64,000 bases of DNA from Acinetobacter sp. 10FS3-1 (lineage in GTDB: Bacteria > Pseudomonadota > Gammaproteobacteria > Pseudomonadales > Moraxellaceae). Position numbers and translations under genes: made by a program. The stretch spans positions 806,001 to 870,000 of the forward strand of contig NZ_CP039143.1 in NCBI RefSeq assembly GCF_013343215.1, given 5' to 3'. The notes beneath the pieces are model-generated. The model had not been told where the DNA came from, made no database searches, and worked only from the letters and a program-made list of their open reading frames with translations. Below, one piece after another: positions 9,355 to 18,090 of the stretch. The stretch's first letter is position 1. Every line of letters begins with the position of its first letter.

Positions 9355-9639
9355 TCAAATATTCATATTTTTTAAGTTGTTTATTTTTAAAATAAAGATA
9401 AAAAGTATAGGACTTAGAAATACCCATACAGCCACAAAGCCAATACTCGGAGTAAACTGTGTGCCTAACAGAAACATCGCGTTGACTAAAAAAATACCCG
9501 CAGCAAACCGAGTACATTTAGGATAAGTGGTTAAAAAAGAATAGTGAGATTTTCGGGTTTTTATAATCTGCTTTTCACTTACCGCATAAAAACCAAAACA
9601 GCTTAGCCATAAAAGCCCCATGATTGCGATCCATATCAT
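9355..9639 (-). CDS. DUF3325 family membrane protein
   Basis: A 94-residue protein with about three hydrophobic segments, starting MIWIAIMGLLWLSCFGFYAV. Small proteins of this type (DUF3325) regularly follow a PepSY membrane protein and a DUF3649 protein in siderophore-receptor operons of Acinetobacter and Pseudomonas. The start overlaps the end of the PepSY gene by 4 bases (ATGA), showing coupling. The function is unknown; a role in iron uptake across the inner membrane is inferred from context. Confidence 0.75.
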   Translation of the reverse strand: MIWIAIMGLLWLSCFGFYAVSEKQIIKTRKSHYSFLTTYPKCTRFAAGIFLVNAMFLLGTQFTPSIGFVAVWVFLSPILFIFILKINNLKNMNI

Positions 9640-11195
9640 ATGGAAGACTCCTGCTGTGCAGCTTTTAGTTTGGTCTGGATTTTCTTAATAGCCTTTTGCT
9701 GAATGGGCGTAATTTTCTGGTGTAAAAAGAGAGCAAGAATTGCCAAAATCCATAGCATTAGATCGATCCGTAGAAATGGCCAGTAAGTTGGAAAAGAATC
9801 AATATATTGCTGGGAAACTAAATAATAAACATTGATGAGCGGAAGCATGAAAGCGGCACAGATCAGGATTTTAAGTTGCATTCTCCATATATGCTGCTGT
9901 GGGGTTACACATGCCAGAATAAAGCTGCCCAACCAAATACTGAAAAAACTATAAATTTCATGATTCGGTGCACCTGCAGGGATGCTGATGAAACGATTTG
10001 CATAGAGATATCCCAGCATGGCAAGCGGCAAGCCAATGATTATAGTGATATTCAAACGGTTAACCAAATAGTGGCCGAGATGAAACCGCGCTGATTTTTT
10101 CTGTATCTGGCGTTTCAGACTCCAGAGCAGCAGTCCGGAGGCAATCATGCCACAGCCTAATAGGCCAGAGAAAAACAATCCTAAACGTAAAGCAGGCTCG
10201 GCAAAACGTGCCATATGTAAACCATACATGCTGGCATTTAAGGTGGCAATTGCACTTTCATTTCGTGTATTTTCAAGCAATTTTCCGGTAGCAGCATTTA
10301 AAATAAGTTGTACCTGATTTCGGGTAATCGAATGATCTTTGAGTTGAGTCAAGGTTATTTGTGCCAGCTGGGTATTGGGCTGCTTGACCGTGATATGGTC
10401 AAATTCTGCCTGTCCCCAATGTTGCTGCGCCGTGGTGATGAAATGTTGAACTGGCAGCATCTCGGTTTTCACATGTGCCACAGGCTTTGCTAATACATTG
10501 ACCGTGCGAATTTCTTCAAAATATTGAAAGGGATTATCTGAATACAGTTTTTTCATACCAGAAGGCAGCACTATATAAAAGAAAATCGCCAACCCGGTAA
10601 ATGTCATGGTCAAAAAAAACGGCAGGGCAATCACTGAGCTGACATTATGAAAATCCAGATAGGAGCGCTGTCCTTTAAGGGCTCTTAGGGTAAAAAAGTC
10701 TGTTAATATTTTTTTATGGGTGATAATTCCTGAAATCAGAGTCAGTAACATGATAAAGGCCGCAATTGTCACAATAAGGCGACCAATCGTGTAGGGCATA
10801 CCGTAGAGCTGAAAATGGAAATTATAGAAAAAATCGCCCCCTTGTGTGGCTGAGAGGTTTAATTCTTTTCCTGTTGAGGCATCCAGGGTTTTGACTTCAT
10901 AGCCGCCATCTGCTTTTTGCCAGTAGACTTTATTCACAGGTGAGTCTTGATTGGCGACTCCGATATACCAGTTTTGGGCGTCCGGTGCATGCTGCTGTAA
11001 ATAGCTGTAAGCAGATTTTAAAGCAGTTTCCTGACTGACTTGTATTGAGGCAAATTCAGGCTGCATCCATATACTGATCTCATGTCGGTAATAGGTGACC
11101 GCGCCTGTTAAAAAAATGCCGAAGAGTAACCAGCCAAAGCTTAAACCTAACCATGAATGTAACCATGCCATGGATTGACGGACAGATTTATGCAT
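9636..11195 (-). CDS. PepSY-associated TM protein, iron-uptake operon
   Basis: A 519-residue inner-membrane protein. The first helix spans about residues 10-35 (WLHSWLGLSFGWLLFGIFLTG). A periplasmic PepSY-like region follows, then helices near 140-165 and 185-210, a second periplasmic region (about 215-330), and a cluster of four to five helices at the C-terminus. The family is linked to siderophore uptake, and some members act as periplasmic or inner-membrane ferric-siderophore reductases; which reaction applies here is not shown by the sequence. It is the fourth gene of the Fur-box operon headed by the TonB-dependent receptor and overlaps the DUF3325 gene downstream. Confidence 0.85.
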   Translation of the reverse strand: MHKSVRQSMAWLHSWLGLSFGWLLFGIFLTGAVTYYRHEISIWMQPEFASIQVSQETALKSAYSYLQQHAPDAQNWYIGVANQDSPVNKVYWQKADGGYEVKTLDASTGKELNLSATQGGDFFYNFHFQLYGMPYTIGRLIVTIAAFIMLLTLISGIITHKKILTDFFTLRALKGQRSYLDFHNVSSVIALPFFLTMTFTGLAIFFYIVLPSGMKKLYSDNPFQYFEEIRTVNVLAKPVAHVKTEMLPVQHFITTAQQHWGQAEFDHITVKQPNTQLAQITLTQLKDHSITRNQVQLILNAATGKLLENTRNESAIATLNASMYGLHMARFAEPALRLGLFFSGLLGCGMIASGLLLWSLKRQIQKKSARFHLGHYLVNRLNITIIIGLPLAMLGYLYANRFISIPAGAPNHEIYSFFSIWLGSFILACVTPQQHIWRMQLKILICAAFMLPLINVYYLVSQQYIDSFPTYWPFLRIDLMLWILAILALFLHQKITPIQQKAIKKIQTKLKAAQQESSI

Positions 11196-11198
11196 GGT

Positions 11199-11477
11199 TT
11201 AACCTATGAAGCGGGAGAAGAGAAATAAAATAAGTAAAGGAATCAGGCTATAGATAGAAAGCTTTTTTAAGCTTTGGATACAGAAAATTCCAATCACAAA
11301 ACAGACATAAAAAATCAGGGCAGTAAAGGCGGCCAAATAGACAGACTCAGCTTTAGGCAAATAAGCTTGTAAAAAGTAAGCCAGATCGAGTGCGATTAAA
11401 TAACTGCACACGTAGCCAATACCAAAGACCATGCCTAAGCGATAGAGAATGGCGAGTGGCTGCACTACAGAAATCAT
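11199..11477 (-). CDS. DUF3649 family membrane protein
   Basis: A 92-residue protein with three predicted membrane segments (LAILYRLGMVFGIGYVCSYL, FTALIFYVCFVIGIFCI, YSLIPLLILFLFSRFIG). Its position just before a PepSY protein and a DUF3325 protein in a TonB-receptor operon is the standard context of DUF3649. Its molecular role is not known. The gap to the PepSY gene is 3 bases. Confidence 0.75.
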   Translation of the reverse strand: MISVVQPLAILYRLGMVFGIGYVCSYLIALDLAYFLQAYLPKAESVYLAAFTALIFYVCFVIGIFCIQSLKKLSIYSLIPLLILFLFSRFIG

Positions 11478-11520
11478 ATTTGGCCTTGAATAAATCTATA
11501 CTGATGAAAATCTAAAAAAC

Positions 11521-12132
11521 TTAATGAACAAAACTTAAAGTCGTGACCAGATACTGTTTTTTATAGGCCTGCTGATTCAACTTTCCTACCTTGTCTGCTT
11601 CTTTACCGACTTCAATGACATATTGACCTTTCCATGGCGTGGCGATCGTAATCTGGCCTTGGCTGTTGGTGGTGTATTTCTTTAGCCAGAATTGCGGAGA
11701 AAAGACTGTGACCTCAACATCAGCAGCAGGTTTACCCTGATACAGTACCGTAAATATATTGCTGTTGATTTGGGTCGGGACAATATCCAGTTCTGACTCT
11801 GCTTTCAAGTTTTGTCTGCCGGATTTGGCATGCTAGCTCAGCAATGATTCTCCATAGATCAATTCATGAATGAGTTGGACATCTGTCTGGCCTTGGGTCG
11901 CATAGAGCAAATGATCCTGTCGCATTTGAGGACTAAATGTTTTTTTGGCCTGAAGGGCCTTTGCCTGATTGAAAGACTTCAGGGCACCTTGCTACGTTTC
12001 TTTAAGCTGTTCACTATACTCACCAAAAAAAGCATGAGTCTGCATATCTTTACCACGTTCCAGCCAAAGCATATGCGCCTGAGTTGAAAGTGTCATAGAC
12101 AGTCCAATGGTCAAAGCGATCATTTTTTTCAT
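11521..12132 (-). pseudogene. DUF4198-type periplasmic protein broken by two amber codons
   Basis: One continuous frame runs from MKKMIALTIGLSMTLSTQAH, a signal peptide, to the terminal TLSFVH. It is interrupted by in-frame TAG codons at 11992-11994 and 11833-11835. No frameshift is needed to join the three pieces. The C-terminal part (after about residue 109) has the beta-rich pattern VLYQGKPAADVEVTVFSP ... TNSQGQITIATPWKG seen in DUF4198 proteins of metal-uptake operons. The gene lies between the TonB receptor and the DUF3649 gene. An internal ATG at 11808 would give only a 95-residue, signal-less fragment, so the gene is most likely dead. Confidence 0.8.
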
Positions 12133-12202
12133 TTGTTTTACCTGTTTTGTGTATTTATCGATGATTTAGCCCTGAACATGTCGTCAAGGCTAAGCTTGAA
12201 AA

Positions 12203-14359
12203 TCAGTATTTAAATTTCACGGCAACGCTGTAATTCGCTGGTGCACCATAAAAACCTTGCTGATTCGGGAAATTGAACAGATATTTTTCATTGGTCAGGT
12301 TATTGCCATTGGCTTGCAAGGTCATATGCTCATTCAGCTCATAGCTGGCCATTAAGTTCACGAGGGCGTAGGCATCCTGCTCAATAACTCCAGCTTTCTG
12401 GGTAATTACGCCATTGGTTGTTGCTTCAGGCACATCCAGATAGGTTCGGTCCTGCCATTGCACCCCAAGGCCCAGTTTCAGTTTTGGAATTTGTGGTACC
12501 TGATAAGTGGTTAGGAGATTAAAAGATTGGGTTGGATTGAAAGTACGCGCATCGCCGCCATTGATTAGATCTTTCAGGCTAAATTGGGTATAACCAAAGC
12601 TTAAGTTTAAATGGTCGGTCAGTTGTCCCGCCAAGTCGAACTCATAGCCTTGGGAACGTAGGTTACTGACCTGAGTCTTGCGTAGAGTCGGAATACCATC
12701 AGAATCACGAAGTGGATAATTACTTTGCTCGGTTCTAAACACAGCCATGGTGGCGGTAAGCTTGTCATCTAGCCAGGAACTTTTCATTCCGACTTCATAG
12801 CTTTCACCTTCGATCGGTTTGTTAATGCTGCCATCCATTGCTTTGGTGGTTTGCGGACGGAAAAGCGAGGTATAACTCAGATAACCTGTATATTCAGGGC
12901 TAAAGTTATAGGTTAGACCGGCATATGGTAAAACTTTATCTTCATCATAAATGGTGTCGGTCCCATAACTGCTACCACTGCTCTCAGCCTGAATATAATT
13001 GGCACCTAAAAGAAGTTTGAGATCATCATTCAGATGCAGTCGGGTTGCAGCATAAAGACTTTGGTTCTTCTGACGGATATGCATTTCACCACTGGTTTTC
13101 GACATATCCCAGGTTGGCTCTTCTGGTGTAAAGCTGGCTAAATCTGTGGTCAGCGGATTGGCAAAGCTGCCAGCATAACCCAATTCATCTAGACTATTCT
13201 TAGCCCATACATAGCCCAATGAGGCTTCATGGCGTTGTCCCCAAAGTGGATAGGTGCCGCTAAAACTCAGGCTGGCTTGTTGTTCTTTATTGTCATCAAT
13301 ATACATGCCTGGATATAGGGTGATGCTTGAAGTGCCATTTGCACCAGGTTTTCCGGACAGAAACAAGAGTTTTGAATCGCGTTGTGTTCGTTTTTCATCA
13401 TAAATCAGTTTGGCTGTCCAGTCGCCTGCCAGCTTTTGCTCAAGCTCGGCAAAGTAACTTTTAATATTGCTGTTCCAATAAGTCCAGTCTGGACTATAAT
13501 TATAATTTCGTGAATAACTGAGCTGCTTACCTTCGGTATTGATCAGCGGATTAGAACCCCAATTGACACCATTCGGCTTATGGTTGGTTTCGGTATAGCC
13601 AGCAGTCAATAAGGTAGTGTCAGTTACCTCTGCTTCCAGAACAGCCCCTATGCCGTTCTTTTCCAGTTTATAACGATCCAGATAGCTGTCGCCAGTCTGT
13701 TGATAACCAAATACACGGCCTCTCATTTTCCCATCTTCGGTCAGGGCAGAAGATATATCTGCTTCATAGCGCTGCGTATTCCATGAGCCATAGCTAGCAT
13801 TCAATACTGCCTGAAGTTCCTGAGTAGGGCGTTTACGGATCATGTTAATGGTTGCGCCGGGATCACCAATTCCATTATTTAAGGCATTTGCACCTTTGAC
13901 TACTTCGACGCGGTCAAACAAGAAGCTGTCAGGATTATCATTATTATAATTATAGCCTTCGAATGGAATGCCAACGCCATCGACTAAGAGATTTGAAATT
14001 TCGAAACCTCGGGCAAGGTAGGAGGTCCGTTCTGTTTCCTGATTACTAACTGTGATCCCTGGGGTATTACGCAGCACATCTCGGGTATTGTCTAATGCAA
14101 AATCATCCAGCTGCTGGCGGGTGACGACATTGACTGTTTGCGGCGTTTCTTTGAGTGAAATATCCAGTTTTGAGGCAGTTGAAGAGTTTTGGATGATATA
14201 GCTTTTGCTTTGTTCAGAACTCTCTAAGTCTGCTAAGGATTGAGTAGTAATAGTAATCGTTGGTAATTGCTGAGTCGTATCGGCAAAACTTTGCTGGCTA
14301 AGTAAAATAGCAACGCTAATACAAGATAGATTAAATGATGAAGGAACAGTATAAGACAT
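12203..14359 (-). CDS. TonB-dependent siderophore receptor
   Basis: Outer-membrane receptor for a ferric siderophore, 718 residues. A signal peptide ends near QQSFA (residue 26). A plug domain (about 60-170) follows, with SLKETPQTVNVVTRQQLDD, the DVLRNTPGITV motif and RVEVVKGANAL. A 22-stranded barrel ends in the aromatic C-terminal residue of SVAVKFKY. It resembles receptors for hydroxamate or ferrichrome-type xenosiderophores, but the ligand cannot be assigned. It heads an operon with DUF4198 (broken), DUF3649, PepSY and DUF3325 genes. A Fur-box-like site lies directly upstream, so iron repression is expected. Confidence 0.92.
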   Translation of the reverse strand: MSYTVPSSFNLSCISVAILLSQQSFADTTQQLPTITITTQSLADLESSEQSKSYIIQNSSTASKLDISLKETPQTVNVVTRQQLDDFALDNTRDVLRNTPGITVSNQETERTSYLARGFEISNLLVDGVGIPFEGYNYNNDNPDSFLFDRVEVVKGANALNNGIGDPGATINMIRKRPTQELQAVLNASYGSWNTQRYEADISSALTEDGKMRGRVFGYQQTGDSYLDRYKLEKNGIGAVLEAEVTDTTLLTAGYTETNHKPNGVNWGSNPLINTEGKQLSYSRNYNYSPDWTYWNSNIKSYFAELEQKLAGDWTAKLIYDEKRTQRDSKLLFLSGKPGANGTSSITLYPGMYIDDNKEQQASLSFSGTYPLWGQRHEASLGYVWAKNSLDELGYAGSFANPLTTDLASFTPEEPTWDMSKTSGEMHIRQKNQSLYAATRLHLNDDLKLLLGANYIQAESSGSSYGTDTIYDEDKVLPYAGLTYNFSPEYTGYLSYTSLFRPQTTKAMDGSINKPIEGESYEVGMKSSWLDDKLTATMAVFRTEQSNYPLRDSDGIPTLRKTQVSNLRSQGYEFDLAGQLTDHLNLSFGYTQFSLKDLINGGDARTFNPTQSFNLLTTYQVPQIPKLKLGLGVQWQDRTYLDVPEATTNGVITQKAGVIEQDAYALVNLMASYELNEHMTLQANGNNLTNEKYLFNFPNQQGFYGAPANYSVAVKFKY

Positions 14360-14375
14360 TTTAGTTAATGCAAAT

Positions 14376-14394
14376 GATAATGATTATTAATAAT
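14376..14394 (-). promoter_or_regulatory. Fur box upstream of the TonB receptor
   Basis: GATAATGATTATTAATAAT; read on the minus strand it matches 15 of 19 positions of the consensus GATAATGATAATCATTATC. It lies 16 bases upstream of the receptor ATG, suitable for Fe-Fur repression. Confidence 0.75.
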
Positions 14395-14905
14395 ATTATT
14401 GTTCATTGGGTCTTAAAGCAATATCAACATAATAGGAAATCTAAATTAAAAATGAGTTAGTGATAGGTAAATCGACAACCAAGACTTTGATGTAGGGAGT
14501 AGGGCAATAAAGTATTATTATTCAAAAAATGGTATTACTTGAGTTTTGTTCTTGAACTCATTTTTATATCCTGCTCTATAACTTTTCAAACCCTTAATTC
14601 GAATTTGAACAATATTTAAAGTTAAATCAATACACTAAACCTAATTGGGGTCAAAATTAGATCAGTCATTTTTTATTTAATAAAAAATATTTAAAATGAA
14701 TGGCTTAGGTTTTTGAATTCAATTGTTGCCCCTCTACCAAATACCCAACAAAACATGGCAAAATACGCCAAGTTTTAAAACGAAGAGGCTTGATTCTAAA
14801 GGGATTGAGCCTTTTTCTTGCCTGAACATAACCTAGTATAACTAGCCATAGTGTATAGGTGTCTTGTGCATTGCAAGATTTATTGAATCCGCTGGTGTAC
14901 AAGCC
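14395..14905. other. Intergenic region, no gene seen
   Basis: About 500 bases between the Fur box and the integrase relic. I find no tRNA or direct repeat that would mark an attachment site for the integrase. Confidence 0.4.
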
Positions 14906-15170
14906 ATGAAGACAACTGATATAAAACGCCGTCTTTTATCGGATAAGGTATTAGCTAAACTTGAGCCTGAATCAAAAGAGTATCGAGAGCAGGATGGCAC
15001 AGACTTATATATTTCGTGTGAAGCCTGACGGTAAAAAGCAGGGTTATTCAGATATAAAAAGCAGATGGTAAGTGGTCATGGCTAGGTATAGGTAGTTGTC
15101 CCGAACTATCAGGAGCAGGCATCATTTGCATCTCGACGGGATAAGCTCAGAATCCTTTGAGGCAGCTTCA
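14906..15170 (+). pseudogene. Relic of a P4-type tyrosine integrase (N-terminus)
   Basis: Starting at an ATG, the translation gives MKTTDIKRRLLSDKVLAKL, EYREQDGTDLY, then after a one-base shift FRVKPDGKKQGYSDIK, and after another DGKWSWLGIGSCPELSGA. This is the order of the DUF4102 arm-binding domain of P4-like integrases (D.GLYLRVKPSG ... GKR..LGLG.YPEVSLA). Only about the first 80 residues remain and the catalytic domain is missing. It indicates a former genomic island next to the porin gene. Confidence 0.7.
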
Positions 15171-15340
15171 AAATGAGGGGGTCTCATGTCTGGGATATTG
15201 CGAGCAGTCCATAATGACTTTGACAAGAGACCTAATATCTTTAGATTAAATCCATAGTGTGAAGATTATAATTATAGATGGTGTATTGATTGCGTAGGTG
15301 TTTGTGGTCAAGTTATACGTCTTTTATCAAGGTGTTTACA

Positions 15341-16528
15341 ATGAGAAAAATATTGCTTAGCTGTTGGTTCATTGGTCTGTGGGGCAGTTCATTTACCTCT
15401 ACATATGCAAATGATTTAACTTGGGGGAGCAATCAGGCTGAAGTTGGCCAATTATCCATCACGGGGGCAATTCGTACTCGCTACCAATCTAAAGATTTCG
15501 TTGATGAGGCTTATGAAGGAACTAACAATGATTGGAAACTTGCAGATTTAAAACTTGTTTTGAATTATGAAAATCCGACCTGGCTTGCTCAGAGTGATGT
15601 GCGTTGTTATCAATATGACCGATTATGTGATGCTGTATTTTTACATAGTGCATGGTTAGGCTATAAAGTTGATAAAATGCAACTTTTAAGTGCAGGCCTG
15701 CAACCTGTCGATTTTGGTTTTGGACGCTTTTGGGGCAGTAGTTATTACGAAACATTATTTAATACACTGGGTTATGAAGATGTACATAATCTGGGTCTCA
15801 AATATCAATTGAAACATCCGGATTATAATTTAACTTTAGGTTATTACCCAACGGATGGTGGTAATTTTAAAGGAACATCCAAAGATGCCAGCCGTTATAC
15901 AGGCAACTTTGTCGAAGCGGAGGATCTGGAAAACGGAACCCATATTCAAGAAAAAAATATGTGGGTGGCGCGTGTATCAAAAAATATTACCTGGGATACA
16001 GAAAGTCATTTTTCCTCCGAAATTGGTGGCTCGATTTGGTATTCAGACTTAGACAATAGAATAACCCAGGAAACCGGACATAAAACTAACTGGAATATCT
16101 TCACTACCACTCAGTATCAAGCTTGGCAGTTCATGCTGTTGGCTGGGCAGCAAAAAATAAATAATAAGGATCAGCTGATGCCTCACAGTTCAACTTTGGG
16201 TGCATTTGATTATACGTATAACATTGCTAATGATGGTGAATATGTTATGGCTGAGTTGAATTATAATCTTAAAAATGACTTTAAAAATATCACGGGGATT
16301 AAGCCTTATTTATCCTATAGTCAATTTTTTAAAGATGAGTCAGGTTATAAAGACTCAAATCGGATTATTACTGGTTTAGCCTTTAATTATAAAAAAATTG
16401 GTGTACAAGCAGAATATATTTGGTCACGAAATGATGCCATGATCGGTGGAAGTTCAAAAGCTTTGGCGGAAGGCGATAATAATGAATGGAATAAACTTTT
16501 ATATTTGGCAGTTGGTTATTATTTCTGA
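15341..16528 (+). CDS. Outer-membrane porin-like protein
   Basis: Starting at the ATG at 15341 (AAGG upstream), the protein has 395 residues. A signal peptide, MRKILLSCWFIGLWGSSFTS, ends near TYA. The rest is rich in aromatic residues and alternating patterns, such as YQYDRLCDAVFLHSAWLGY, and ends LLYLAVGYYF, typical of a beta-barrel whose last strand ends in Phe. Two Cys residues flank the YQYDRL segment. It may be a substrate-specific porin; the nearby carnitine cluster suggests a solute but does not prove one. An in-frame start 51 bases upstream lacks a good ribosome site and would spoil the signal peptide. Confidence 0.75.
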   Translation: MRKILLSCWFIGLWGSSFTSTYANDLTWGSNQAEVGQLSITGAIRTRYQSKDFVDEAYEGTNNDWKLADLKLVLNYENPTWLAQSDVRCYQYDRLCDAVFLHSAWLGYKVDKMQLLSAGLQPVDFGFGRFWGSSYYETLFNTLGYEDVHNLGLKYQLKHPDYNLTLGYYPTDGGNFKGTSKDASRYTGNFVEAEDLENGTHIQEKNMWVARVSKNITWDTESHFSSEIGGSIWYSDLDNRITQETGHKTNWNIFTTTQYQAWQFMLLAGQQKINNKDQLMPHSSTLGAFDYTYNIANDGEYVMAELNYNLKNDFKNITGIKPYLSYSQFFKDESGYKDSNRIITGLAFNYKKIGVQAEYIWSRNDAMIGGSSKALAEGDNNEWNKLLYLAVGYYF

Positions 16529-16567
16529 GCTGAGCAGTTTACATAGTTCTGAAAAATAATATAAAAA

Positions 16568-16597
16568 CAGGGTAATTCGTGGAAACGGTTTACCCTG
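16568..16597. terminator. Hairpin between convergent genes
   Basis: CAGGGTAA and TTACCCTG form an 8-bp stem between the porin-like gene and the LysR gene. U runs are poor on both strands, so efficiency is uncertain. Confidence 0.45.
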
Positions 16598-16624
16598 ATT
16601 GGAGGGAAATAAGACATATTAAAA

Positions 16625-17608
16625 TTATAAAAACACTTTTTCAGGAGGAAGAATGACTTGTTCTGCTTTAGCGAGAACAGGTTTGCCTCGAGTTAAGGTA
16701 TTTAAATGCTGTAGACGGTTAAGTAATTGCGCTTGAATAAACAAAATACAAGTTTTTAATTTCGATGAGCTACGCAGGCGTGAATGATAAACTGCCCAAA
16801 TATCCGCATCCTGCCAATAGCTCGTTAAAATATGTTGTAACTTTCCTGTGTGTAATTCCTCCATTACATCCCAGATCGAACACAGCATAATGCCCTGATC
16901 ATCCATCACCAATTGTTTGATAATTTCGCTGTTATTTGAAGTGAATTTCGGTGTAATGGCAATCGACACATCTTCCATCGGGCTGCGTAATTTCCATGCA
17001 TGGCGTGACTGATCACGTTCTTGAACGGCTAAACAGCTGTGATTTGCAAGTTCATCTAAATCATCAGGTTCGCTGTTCATTTGTAAATAGCGTGGTGAGG
17101 CACACAAAATCCGAAAATTCGACAATAATTTTTTAGCAATCATATTGGGTGAGATATCATTGCCAACAAAAATATCTAGATCTAGGCTGTGTTGAATCAG
17201 GTCTACCGTATGGTCAATGGTATTGAACTGAATATCTAACTCCGGATACATGGTCATCAGTTTCGATAAAATTGGCGCAATATGGCTACGTCCAAATCCA
17301 AAGCTACTGACAATATCAATACGTCCTGTTGGGGTATTTTGCGGATTATTGATCAAATCACTGAGTTCATCAAACTCATTTAAAATATTGGATACTCGTT
17401 CCAATATTAATTTTCCATCTTCAGTCAAACTGACATGTCGTGTACTGCGGTGAAACAAGGTGCAGTTTAAATTATTTTCTAAAATATTAATTCTTTTACT
17501 GACATAAGCAGGCGATGCACCTAATTCATCTGCTGAAGCAACAAAACTTTTTCGTTTCGCAACGACACAAAAGACCTTTAGGTCTGAAAGATTTGGCAGA
17601 TTATTCAC
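16625..17608 (-). CDS. LysR-family regulator of the carnitine cluster
   Basis: A 327-residue LysR-type regulator. The N-terminal winged helix (about residues 8-66) has the pattern DLKVFCVVAKRKSFVASADE ... SPAYVSKRINILE. A periplasmic-binding-protein-like effector domain follows (about 95-300). It is divergent from the BCCT transporter gene over a 482-base gap, the usual arrangement for control of a neighbouring catabolic operon. In Acinetobacter baumannii a LysR-type protein controls carnitine degradation, so the effector is probably carnitine or a derivative; that is inferred from context. The C-terminal 25 residues after LNTLTRG are atypical and low in complexity. Confidence 0.85.
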   Translation of the reverse strand: MNNLPNLSDLKVFCVVAKRKSFVASADELGASPAYVSKRINILENNLNCTLFHRSTRHVSLTEDGKLILERVSNILNEFDELSDLINNPQNTPTGRIDIVSSFGFGRSHIAPILSKLMTMYPELDIQFNTIDHTVDLIQHSLDLDIFVGNDISPNMIAKKLLSNFRILCASPRYLQMNSEPDDLDELANHSCLAVQERDQSRHAWKLRSPMEDVSIAITPKFTSNNSEIIKQLVMDDQGIMLCSIWDVMEELHTGKLQHILTSYWQDADIWAVYHSRLRSSSKLKTCILFIQAQLLNRLQHLNTLTRGKPVLAKAEQVILPPEKVFL

Positions 17609-18090
17609 GATTCGTGTCCATTGGGTTAATGATTACCTTGTTGATCTTTGATGCGCAAAAAAGCATCTTAGCGCCTGAGGAATGTACTAAGAAGCAAAGT
17701 GGGTGGTGTAGCAAAGATCTGGAAAATCGTAACGATGACAGATGAGAGGATTTGTAGAGGGTTTTACCATAAGGCATACAGTGAGTAAAGATCATTGATC
17801 TAGATCAATTGGGTTGAAGTGCTGTTACTAAGGGTAAAAGCAATATTTCTCTTGATATTTAAGATTAATCTATTTTGATTTTTATGATTTTAAAACGCGA
17901 TGCCATTTTGCTTTTGAGTTTGTCAGTTAAGACATGATGTAGGCGCTTACACATGTATTCATTCATGGCGTTACAACAATCAGTTTGACCGTAGGCTAAG
18001 AACGGATGACGTGATAGATGCAACGATAGTATCAATCATGGGGCATTTGTAGGGTTGATCAACTGCGATTGTGCGCATCAATAAGGATTT
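17609..18090. other. Divergent promoter region, carnitine cluster
   Basis: The 482 bases between the LysR and BCCT genes should contain both promoters and the LysR operator. A TTGAT-N4-ATCAA palindrome is described separately. I could not single out one T-N11-A LysR site. Confidence 0.5.
17794..17809. promoter_or_regulatory. FNR/CRP-type palindrome
   Basis: ATTGATCTAGATCAAT is a perfect 16-base palindrome and contains TTGAT-N4-ATCAA, the consensus of FNR/ANR-type sites. It lies 186 bases before the LysR start and about 280 bases before the transporter start. Which regulator binds, if any, is not known. Confidence 0.45.

Noticed and set aside
9254..9517. Minus-strand ORF of 87 codons at the end of the iron operon
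   Set aside because: It overlaps the DUF3325 gene in another frame and runs through a terminator; the DUF3325 frame has the better start and context.
14705..14902. Minus-strand ORF of 65 codons next to the integrase relic
   Set aside because: No ribosome site, no hydrophobic or domain pattern, and the composition resembles the non-coding surroundings.
14640..14905. tRNA or attachment site upstream of the integrase relic
   Set aside because: I looked for a tRNA 3' end and for a direct repeat further on, as expected for P4-type integration, but found neither in the window.
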